From Oceanicoccus sp. KOV_DT_Chl (lineage in GTDB: Bacteria > Pseudomonadota > Gammaproteobacteria > Pseudomonadales > Dasaniaceae), in contig NZ_FQLF01000001.1 of NCBI RefSeq assembly GCF_900120175.1, positions 248,001 to 312,000 of the forward strand: 64,000 nt of DNA, in the 5' to 3' direction. Under the pieces are notes generated by a model. The model did no database searches. It was not told where the DNA came from and saw only the letters and a program-made list of their open reading frames with translations. How positions within the stretch are numbered: the first letter of the stretch is position 1; every line of letters starts with the position of its first letter. Below, piece after piece: positions 58,331-64,000 of the stretch. A program made the translations under genes and the position numbers.

Positions 58331-58566
58331 GTGTTTGTAGATTTAAGTCCATATTAAGTCCAAGTGATTTGCCTTTAGCCTGTGCAGCCAATGGCTATCA
58401 GGACGCTGATTAGGCGACCCCCCGCCAGCCTTTGACGACCCCATAAACCAGTTAAAAGCAGGGCTTCCTTTCAATAGGCCGTAGTGAACTGGGCAGACCT
58501 TGATCACGTTTTACAGGAGTTGAATGTTTTATTTTTTGCTGCGCGTAATTCAGAAAGGGCAAATTA

Positions 58567-58603
58567 TAGGTGGAAAAACCTATTATATAGGTGTATAAAC
58601 CTA
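58567..58603. promoter_or_regulatory. Twin palindromic operator of the winged-helix/nucleotidyltransferase pair
   Basis: Two 16-base boxes of form TAGGT-N6-ACCTA at 58567-58582 and 58588-58603, on a 21-base period (two helical turns), 14 bases upstream of the start codon. This is a classical autoregulatory arrangement for a dimeric winged-helix repressor. The intervening TTATAT could be a -10 box. Confidence 0.75.
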
Positions 58604-58616
58604 CTTTTAAGGTTTT

Positions 58617-58958
58617 TTGGATTTGCACATGCTAGAAGCCATTCTTGGATCAATCAATGCTGAACGAGTATTGCTCTTTTTAACGGCAAGAGAGCAAGGC
58701 TATGCAACGGAAATTGCTCGTACATTTAATACCGACCTTAGTCCCGTACAAAAACAGTTGGAGCGGATGGAGCGAGATGGCTTATTGATAAATCAGAAGG
58801 TGGGTAATACACGTGTTTATTCATTTAATCCGCGCTATGCCTTTGTTGAGGAGGTGAAGCAGCTTATGGAAAAGGCCTTAAGTATGTGCCCGGAGGCGAC
58901 CAGGGAAGAATTGCTATATGACAGGCGTAGGCCGCGTAAAAAAGGTAAGGCTCTATGA
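58617..58958 (+). CDS. Winged-helix regulator, probable antitoxin-like partner
   Basis: A 113-residue winged-helix protein: LGSINAERVLLFLTAREQGYATEIARTFNTDLSPVQKQLERMERDGLLINQKVGNTRVYSFNPRYAFVEEVKQLMEKAL, the form seen in ArsR-like regulators paired with nucleotidyltransferases, ending in a basic tail RRRPRKKGK. TTG 58617 has AAGG nearby; ATG 58629 is an alternative start four residues later. Its stop overlaps the ATG of the next gene by four bases (ATGA). It probably binds the double palindrome just upstream. Confidence 0.8.
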   Translation: MDLHMLEAILGSINAERVLLFLTAREQGYATEIARTFNTDLSPVQKQLERMERDGLLINQKVGNTRVYSFNPRYAFVEEVKQLMEKALSMCPEATREELLYDRRRPRKKGKAL

Positions 58959-59524
58959 GTGTGGTGAAAGGCATTTCAAGGCTAGATCTTGCCGGTTTAA
59001 TTGCTCAAACCTTGAAAGCAGAAGGGGTTGACGTAGTGTTAACAGGAGGATCGTGCGTTTCGATATACTCCAACGAGCGTTATGTCTCAATGGATCTCGA
59101 TTTTATTGATGTTAGCCTTAAAACCAACAAGCAAATCGGTTCGGCTTTAAAGGCGATAGGTTTTGAATCTACGCAACACAATAGCCGCTATTTTGCTCAT
59201 CCTAATACTCACTTAACGGTTGAATTTCCTTCTGCGCCATTAACCATTGGGGATGAGTTTATACCATCCTCACAAGTGGCCAGTTTAGAAACAGCGCAGG
59301 GTGCTTTGAGGTTGTTGTCGCCTACTGATTGCGTGAAAGACCGGTTGGCTAACTATTATTATTTTGGTGACAGGCAGTGTCTCGATCAGGCTTTAATGGT
59401 AGCGGCTCAGCACCCAATGAATCTCGTGAATTTGAAAGAGTGGCATGAGAACGAAAAGCAGAATGAGCGGTATTTGGAATTTTTGGCCGCAATGAAAAAT
59501 ACCAAAAAATGCGGTGACAACTGA
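58955..59524 (+). CDS. Nucleotidyltransferase-fold protein, possible toxin (AbiEii/MNT-like)
   Basis: A 189-residue protein with a nucleotidyltransferase signature, VVLTGGSCVSIYSNERYVSMDLDFIDV: the GGS and the DxD (DLD) of the metal site. The remainder, LSPTDCVKDRLANYYYFGDRQCLDQALMVA, matches nucleotidyltransferase proteins of the DUF6036/AbiEii type. The pair with a winged-helix regulator resembles abortive-infection and type IV toxin-antitoxin loci. The toxin role is inferred. It lies in an accessory spot behind tRNA-Pro, upstream of a transposase remnant. Confidence 0.75.
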   Translation: MSVVKGISRLDLAGLIAQTLKAEGVDVVLTGGSCVSIYSNERYVSMDLDFIDVSLKTNKQIGSALKAIGFESTQHNSRYFAHPNTHLTVEFPSAPLTIGDEFIPSSQVASLETAQGALRLLSPTDCVKDRLANYYYFGDRQCLDQALMVAAQHPMNLVNLKEWHENEKQNERYLEFLAAMKNTKKCGDN

Positions 59525-59613
59525 TACTCATTCGTATTTTCCCATTAGTTTTTCCACCACTTTATTGTAAACTTCCCCCTACATTTTAACTCACCGGTAA
59601 AAAGGATTTTGCC

Positions 59614-59757
59614 ATGCCTCGTAAGCCAAGGATGTATTTGGGTGGAATGCCCTGTCATGTCATACAGCGCGGAAACAACCGTGACGCCTGTTTTTATTCT
59701 GAAGTAGATTATCACTTCTAACTTGATCAGCTAGGTGATGCTTGCCGTCGGTTCCGG
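59614..59757 (+). pseudogene. Remnant of a REP-associated tyrosine transposase (TnpA_REP, IS200/IS605-like)
   Basis: The translated start MPRKPRMYLGGMPCHVIQRGNN, then RDACFYSEVDYHF, is the signature N-terminus of RAYT/Y1-transposase proteins. An in-frame TAA at 59719 follows HF, after which LDQLGDACRRF continues the family for about 10 residues before homology ends. A full protein has over 200 residues. The likely cause is a nonsense mutation and loss of the rest. It agrees with the REP-like palindromes at 16403, 62556 and 63811. Confidence 0.85.
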
Positions 59758-59892
59758 GTGACTTCAAATTATCTGGGGTGTTGCAGATTTATTCCGGACA
59801 GTGGTGCGTACCCGTTAAGTTCTTAAAATCCAGAAGTTATAGAATTGCTGTAATTTAAAACTATTAAATATTAAAAATCTTTTCTGGCAGGT

Positions 59893-59995
59893 CTTGAAAA
59901 TAAATTAGATAAACTTATATAGCAGATAAGCACGAGGTGCTAACTGCCGTTAAAGCGGCTTAATAAGTTTATTTTATATCTTTATATTTTGGAGG
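59893..59995 (+). promoter_or_regulatory. Heat-shock-like promoter and structured leader of the first hsp20
   Basis: A CTTGAAA at 59893 matches the sigma-32 -35 box; the -10 (TTATAT, about 14 bases on) does not match well. Downstream, AAACTTAT (59911) can pair with ATAAGTTT (59963) around two small hairpins (AGCAC/GTGCT and GCCG/CGGC). The GGAGG site at 59991 is outside the stem. A heat-dependent leader is possible. Confidence 0.4.
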
Positions 59996-60002
59996 ATGCG
60001 TT

Positions 60003-60464
60003 ATGAAAACTATCGATTTTAGCCCTTTATACAGAAGTAGTATTGGCTTTGACCGGGTCGCTTCTTTACTTGATGCGTCATTAAATTCTGATCCTAATAC
60101 AGTTGCTTATCCACCTTATAATATTGAGGTGCTGGATGAAAATCGTTATGAAATCGCTTTGGCCGTAGCGGGTTTTGATCGTAGCGAATTGGATATTCAG
60201 ATTGAAAAAGGTGTATTGACGGTGGCCGGTAAAAAAGCGGATGACAAAAAAGATCGTCAATATTTGTATCGGGGTATCGCCAATCGCAGTTTTGAGCGCC
60301 GGTTTAATTTGGCAGATCATATTGAAGTGGTGGATGCCAAAATATCTCACGGTCTGCTGACGATTGATTTGGTCAAGGAAATACCAGAGGCCATGAAACC
60401 CAAGTCAATTACCATTAATGAGTCAACAGCTATTGAGCACAATGAAGGTTCAGAAGCCGCTTAG
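60003..60464 (+). CDS. Small heat-shock protein Hsp20 (IbpA-like)
   Basis: A 153-residue alpha-crystallin-domain chaperone. It begins MKTIDFSPLYRSSIGFDRVASLLDASLNSD as in IbpA and continues with the beta-sandwich PPYNIEVLDENRYEIALAVAGFDRSELDIQIEKGVLTVAGKK, YLYRGIANRSFERRFNLADHIEVVDAKISHGLLTIDLVKEIPE. The tail keeps KPKSITI with the I-x-I dimer-contact motif in ITIN. GGAGG lies eight bases before ATG. It holds unfolded proteins for refolding; the DnaJ-like cbpA downstream fits the same role. Confidence 0.95.
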   Translation: MKTIDFSPLYRSSIGFDRVASLLDASLNSDPNTVAYPPYNIEVLDENRYEIALAVAGFDRSELDIQIEKGVLTVAGKKADDKKDRQYLYRGIANRSFERRFNLADHIEVVDAKISHGLLTIDLVKEIPEAMKPKSITINESTAIEHNEGSEAA

Positions 60465-60474
60465 TGCGGCTTCT
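60452..60474 (+). terminator. Hairpin overlapping the end of the first hsp20
   Basis: AGAAGCCGC/GCGGCTTCT (nine pairs) with loop TTAGT that includes the stop codon. No T-run. Possible mRNA-stability or attenuating element between the two chaperone genes. Confidence 0.6.
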
Positions 60475-60502
60475 GATAATGGAATGAGATAGGAGGTACG
60501 CG

Positions 60503-61099
60503 ATGGACTTACATAAATTAAATCCCTGGAATTGGTTTAAGCATGAGGAAAATCAAAATACTGCTACCGGGCAGATTCCAGTAAAGCGTGAGGCGAACGA
60601 ATTGGCGATGCCAGCAAGGTCCGATCACGGTTTGCATCCTATGCTGCGTTTGCATCAGGATATAGACCGGATGTTTGATGATGTGTTTCGGGGTTTTGGT
60701 TTTCCCTCCTTATCGACTGGGTTTGGTTCAGGTTTTCAGGGGGCGGGTGGTTGGTTGCAGGAGACTGGGTTCAGAGCAAACTTGAATGTCTCCAGCGACA
60801 ATGACGCTTATCAAATTTCTGTAGAGGCGCCAGGTCTGACTGAAGCCGACTTTTCAGTAGAGGTTAGGGGTGATGTGTTGACTATTCAGGGACAGAAACA
60901 AGAGGAGCAGGAAAACAAAGAGCGACAGTTTTATCGAGTAGAAAGAAGTTATGGTAGTTTTCAGCGTACACTTGCTTTGCCAGAGGATGCTTTGGCGGAT
61001 GATATCCAGGCGAATTTAAAACAGGGTGTGTTGACTATTACCATCCCCCGCAAGGCTCTGCCTGAGGGTAGCTCGAAAAAAATTACAATCAATACCTAA
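60503..61099 (+). CDS. Small heat-shock protein Hsp20, class A-like
   Basis: A 198-residue Hsp20 with a longer, Gly-rich N-terminal arm (HQDIDRMFDDVFRGFGFPSLSTGFGSG, then FQGAGGWL). The alpha-crystallin domain is FRANLNVSSDNDAYQISVEAPGLTEADFSVEVRGDVLTIQGQKQEEQENKERQFYRVERSYGSFQRTLALPEDALADDIQANLKQGVLTITIPRKALPEGSSKKITI. AGGAGG at eight bases before ATG. It follows the first hsp20 by 38 bases and is probably in the same operon. The I-x-I tail motif is present as ITI. Confidence 0.95.
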   Translation: MDLHKLNPWNWFKHEENQNTATGQIPVKREANELAMPARSDHGLHPMLRLHQDIDRMFDDVFRGFGFPSLSTGFGSGFQGAGGWLQETGFRANLNVSSDNDAYQISVEAPGLTEADFSVEVRGDVLTIQGQKQEEQENKERQFYRVERSYGSFQRTLALPEDALADDIQANLKQGVLTITIPRKALPEGSSKKITINT

Positions 61100-61145
61100 A
61101 GGCTATACGTTCAGGTAATAACTTCGCAATTTTATGGTTCCAATA

Positions 61146-61166
61146 GATGGCGGTGCTGCCGCCATC
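61146..61166. repeat. Hairpin between second hsp20 and cbpA
   Basis: GATGGCGG/CCGCCATC stem (eight pairs) with a five-base loop and no T-run. It may be a weak terminator. The rest of the 196-base gap holds no gene. Confidence 0.5.
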
Positions 61167-61295
61167 CCGCCCGGTTAAGGAATCTATTGCATTTTAGTGT
61201 ATGTGACTTAAGCTCAGCACGTGACGGAGTGAATCCGCTTGTCATGCTCCATACCGTTTTTCGTTATACATTGTCTTTGTGCCAAGGCTAATCAT

Positions 61296-62211
61296 ATGGA
61301 ATTTAAAGATTATTACAAAGTATTGGGAATAAAACCCGATGCGGACGTGAAAGAGATCAAGACGGCCTATCGCAAATTAGCTCGCAAGTATCATCCCGAT
61401 ATGAATCCTGACGAGGGGCAGAGGAACGCTTTAAGGAAGTTGCGGAAGCTTATGAGGTGCTCAAAGACGAAACCCGTCGCGCTGAGTTTGATGAGCTGCG
61501 TAAGTACGGTGGCCAGTCGAACAGTGGCTTTCAACCACCTCCGGGTTGGCAGTCGGCTAGTGGCGGCCAGCAAAGTAGTGAGGATTTCTCTGACTTTTTT
61601 AATTCAATGTTTGGCGGCCGCCAACACTCTGGGCAAACGCGCTCAAGGCGGGGTCAGGATATTGAAGTCGAGTTTCCGGTTTTTTTGGAAGATACCGTTA
61701 CGGCCAGCCAGCGCGCGGTTGAATACACTATTCCTACTCATGACAATGGTCAGTTAAAACAGATCAAAAAACATCTCAACGTTAAAATACCGCAAGGGGT
61801 TGTGGATGGTGAGAGAATTCGCTTAAAAGGGCAGGGGGTTCCCGGCTTTGGCGGTGGCGAGGCGGGGATTTATATCTGCATATTCGGCTTGTGCCTCATC
61901 CCTTATTCGATGTGCAAGGCCGCAATTTGATCCTCACAGTACCTCTTGCCCCTTGGGAGGCGGCGCTTGGGACAACCGTTGTTGTGCCCACATTGACGGG
62001 CAAGATAAACCTGACGATTTCAGCCAATACACCCGCAGGTAAGAAGTTAAGGATAAAGGGGAAAGGATTACCGACAAAGTCCGTTGCGGGAGATCTTTAT
62101 GCCGTTATCAAAATTGTGATGCCAAATATGGTCGATACCGAGGCGCAACAGCTTTGGCGTAAACTGGCCGACAGCAGTCAGTTTGACCCCAGAGCCGAGT
62201 GGAGTAATTAG
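61296..62211 (+). CDS. cbpA: Curved-DNA-binding DnaJ-family co-chaperone, two frameshifts
   Basis: After repair about 305 residues, the length of E. coli CbpA. The J-domain starts [41 protein letters not shown] with the HPD motif, breaks near 61420 and continues [28 protein letters not shown] in a second frame. One more G in GAGGGGC gives [11 protein letters not shown] second break near 61865, one more G in GCGGGGATT, gives [46 protein letters not shown]. Two C-terminal substrate-binding domains follow a Gly-rich linker. It works with DnaK and partner CbpM. Both breaks look like sequencing errors. Confidence 0.92.
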
Positions 62212-62213
62212 CT

Positions 62214-62519
62214 ATGAGCGCACCAATATTACATATCTCTTTTACTGAGCTTTGCGATTTGGAAAGCATTGAAAGCGACGTCATTATCAGCATGGTAGAA
62301 CACGGCATTGTTAAACCAATTGAGGGAGAGCACGAGACTGAATGGGTATTTGAATCAACGACTGTACATTGGATAAAAAAAGCTGCGCGGTTGGCAGCGG
62401 ATTTTGAAATCGACTGGGTCGCTGTGGCACTTATCATTGAACTGATCCAGCAAAGAGAAGCGCTTGAGCGTGAGAATGAACTTTATCGCTTGCAGCTGGA
62501 GCGATTCATCGAAGGTTAG
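62214..62519 (+). CDS. cbpM: Chaperone modulator CbpM
   Basis: A 101-residue protein of MerR-like helical fold: ISFTELCDLESIESDVIISMVEHGIVKPIEG, WVFESTTVHWIKKAARLAADFEIDWVAVALIIELIQQREALERENELYRLQLERF. The C-terminal helix forms the coiled coil. CbpM binds CbpA's J-domain and blocks its co-chaperone activity. It starts two bases after the cbpA stop, an operon pair as in E. coli. Confidence 0.93.
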   Translation: MSAPILHISFTELCDLESIESDVIISMVEHGIVKPIEGEHETEWVFESTTVHWIKKAARLAADFEIDWVAVALIIELIQQREALERENELYRLQLERFIEG

Positions 62520-62555
62520 AAATTCTTTCCCTTGCTAATGCAGCCGGCAGTTGAA

Positions 62556-62602
62556 TTAAAGGGGTCATTAAAGGGCTCTGACCCCTTTAATGACCCCTTT
62601 AA
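62556..62602. repeat. Perfect 20-base inverted repeat, nested REP-like element
   Basis: Arms 62556-62575 and 62583-62602 are perfect reverse complements of 20 bases, with loop CTCTGAC. Each arm contains TTAAAGGGGTCA followed by TTAAAGGG, that is, two staggered copies of the REP core. It lies between cbpM and the GGDEF gene and could end transcription of both. Confidence 0.9.
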
Positions 62603-62646
62603 TACGTTTCGCATTCCGTTCCACCATTTTGGCCTATACTGCAATA

Positions 62647-63855
62647 ATGCAAAATTCCTCGATTAATCAAGAAGCGGAGTTTACCGCCTTAGAGCATCAA
62701 CAGCTGCTAAAACTGATGCTGAGAGATAATGCTGGGCGAGCGCGGGGCGGCACTTTTATTTATGCGGTACTCTGGTTAGTGATCGGTGTGGGGAGTGGCT
62801 GGTATCAGCAACAAGCCTCACTGTTTTGGGGTAATCTTGTTTTTTTGTTGGCGTTTGGCCTGGTGCGTTTGTGGGTGTTGAGCCGAGTAGAATTCTGGGC
62901 TGAATCAAATCGTTCTTGGGCGCGTTTTTGTTATCTGGGCGTTATTTTAGTTAACCCATTGCATATGGGTGTTTTAGCCGCGCTGAGTATTTATAGTGAG
63001 GCTTGGTCTTCCATTCAGGTCCCCTTGCTGTTGTTTATTTGCGGTATTGCAGCAGCAGGCACTTCGGTGTTGAGTATTGATCGCTATATACGCTATTTAT
63101 TTCCCAGTTTTTGTATGCTGCCTGCTGTCGTGGTGCTGTGTCTGGATTTGAATACCGACAATGCCTTGATCGCATTCCTTTGTTTGGGTTTGACGGCGTA
63201 TCTTATTATCACTTCGGCCATAGTTAACCGCGATTACTGGCGGGCATTAAGAACCAGTAAATTGTTGGAGGCAAAGGCGGCCGAGCTTCACCAGTTATCC
63301 GTGACCGATCCTCTAACCCAGCTGTACAATCGGTTGTACTTTGAAAAGCAGTTTGATCTTGAGTGGCGCAGGGCTCATCGCAGCCAGCACAGTCTGGCAA
63401 TTTTGATCGTTGATCTCGATCATTTTAAGCGGATAAACGATAATTTTGGTCATGGCTTTGGCGATTATTGCCTGCAGCACAGTGCGCAGATGATTAGCCA
63501 GCAGATGGTGCGAGCAGGGGATTTTGTTGCCCGTTATGGTGGTGAGGAGTTTATCGTCTTGCTGCCTAATACTGATGTTGATGGCGGTCTGGTGGTGGCT
63601 AATAAAATACGCGAGGCGATAAAACTGAGCGAGTTAGTGCAGGGTCAGCACCGCACCATCGTTACCGCCAGCATTGGTATGGCAGTTGTCACGCCTGCTG
63701 ACGATGTTGAGCGGCATAGTCTAGTTAAACTTGCCGATACTGCACTGTATCGCGCTAAGGAGCTTGGGCGCGATCGCGTGGAGTTGGCGGCGGAATCATG
63801 GCTTCAGAAATTAAAGGGGTCAGAGCCCTTTAATAAGAGTGTCACTCCTACTTAA
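62647..63855 (+). CDS. Membrane GGDEF-domain diguanylate cyclase
   Basis: A 402-residue protein. About residues 35-200 form six hydrophobic helices (for example GTFIYAVLWLVIGVGSGW and LLLFICGIAAAGTSVLSI). A short coiled linker precedes a GGDEF domain: LTQLYNRLYFEKQFDLEW, LAILIVDLDHFKRINDNFGHGFGD and the active loop RYGGEEFIVLLPNT (GGEEF form). A RxxD inhibitory site is not clear. It makes cyclic di-GMP, linking membrane sensing to biofilm or motility. ATG 62647 lies within the region after the REP element; an upstream in-frame start at 62590 would be inside that palindrome and is rejected. The 3' end overlaps another REP copy, which codes KLKGSEPFNK. Confidence 0.9.
   Translation: MQNSSINQEAEFTALEHQQLLKLMLRDNAGRARGGTFIYAVLWLVIGVGSGWYQQQASLFWGNLVFLLAFGLVRLWVLSRVEFWAESNRSWARFCYLGVILVNPLHMGVLAALSIYSEAWSSIQVPLLLFICGIAAAGTSVLSIDRYIRYLFPSFCMLPAVVVLCLDLNTDNALIAFLCLGLTAYLIITSAIVNRDYWRALRTSKLLEAKAAELHQLSVTDPLTQLYNRLYFEKQFDLEWRRAHRSQHSLAILIVDLDHFKRINDNFGHGFGDYCLQHSAQMISQQMVRAGDFVARYGGEEFIVLLPNTDVDGGLVVANKIREAIKLSELVQGQHRTIVTASIGMAVVTPADDVERHSLVKLADTALYRAKELGRDRVELAAESWLQKLKGSEPFNKSVTPT
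63811..63833. repeat. REP-like inverted repeat inside the 3' end of the GGDEF gene
   Basis: TTAAAGGG/CCCTTTAA arms around GTCAGAG, same core as 16403-16427. It lies 22 bases before the stop codon and thus forms the last coding residues, so the original stop was probably displaced. Confidence 0.75.
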
Positions 63856-63881
63856 AATTTTGCAGTAAATTGTTTCTTTAA

Positions 63882-64000
63882 TCATCCACCTCCAGTCATT
63901 TTTTCCGGATCAAGCAGTCGCGCTAATTCTGCTCGGCTCAGTTCGGTATTTTCATCTGCAACATCAATAATCGGTCGTTTTTCGGCATAGGCTTGTGTGG
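63882..64000 (-). CDS. C-terminal tail of a probable fumarase/aspartase-superfamily lyase (partial)
   Basis: The reverse strand is open from the window end to TGA at 63882-63884. It reads AYAEKRPIIDVADENTELSRAELARLLDPEKMTGGG. The LSRAELARLLDPEKMTGGG ending is the form of the C-terminal domain of class II fumarases and aspartate ammonia-lyases. Only 39 residues are visible, so enzyme identity is open. Confidence 0.5.
   Translation of the reverse strand, partial: TQAYAEKRPIIDVADENTELSRAELARLLDPEKMTGGG

Noticed and set aside
58343-58362. Direct repeat TTAAGTCCA as integrase attachment site
   Set aside because: Nine bases repeated once with no integrase nearby is too weak.

Overview
The window comes from a Gram-negative marine-type gammaproteobacterium of moderate GC content. 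It carries TonB-dependent receptors, VPxPxA-CTERM sorted proteins and the gene order thrS-infC-rpmI-rplT-pheS-pheT-ihfA-merR followed by tRNA-Pro, as in Pseudomonas-like genomes. A lineage near Cellvibrionales/Spongiibacterales would fit, but that is inference.

Layout. (1) 1-11.4 kb: MocR-type aminotransferase (cut by the window edge), nitrilase-family amidohydrolase, TonB-dependent receptor, TPR-sulfotransferase, secreted beta-lactamase-fold hydrolase, MFS transporter and alanine dehydrogenase. (2) 11.5-36.1 kb: a catabolic island. It holds MarR and AraC regulators, an LLM flavin oxidoreductase, two thiolase-like type 1 proteins, two acyl-CoA synthetases, a universal stress protein, a cytochrome P450, a thiolase, a FadB-like bifunctional enzyme, three acyl-CoA dehydrogenases, a linalool dehydratase/isomerase-like protein and a second TonB-dependent receptor. 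Together these look like uptake, hydroxylation, CoA activation and beta-oxidation of a hydrophobic isoprenoid or steroid-like compound. (3) 36.5-43 kb: four small secreted proteins with near-identical C-terminal sorting signals and shared flanks, interrupted by a large SF2 helicase with two predicted membrane segments and an in-frame amber codon. (4) 43-57.9 kb: mainly housekeeping: flavoprotein, metY, epoxide hydrolase, hisC, the thrS-pheT translation cluster, ihfA, a MerR regulator, a two-domain ketosteroid-isomerase-like protein, a Cys-cluster protein and a SPOUT methyltransferase. (5) 58-60 kb: accessory spot behind tRNA-Pro, with a terminator, five consecutive hairpins, a tRNA-3'-end-like copy, a winged-helix/nucleotidyltransferase pair with a twin palindromic operator, and a decayed REP-associated transposase. 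(6) 60-64 kb: chaperone group (two Hsp20, cbpA, cbpM), a GGDEF protein and the tail of a fumarase/aspartase-superfamily lyase.

Quality caveat. Five genes (MFS transporter, first thiolase-like protein, linalool-isomerase-like protein, pheT and cbpA) are broken by single-base losses. There are eight sites in all, and each is repaired by adding one base to a run of identical bases. Since pheT is essential, homopolymer sequencing error is more likely than gene decay, so these genes are annotated as single coding regions. The amber codon in the helicase is a different kind of lesion and is kept separate.
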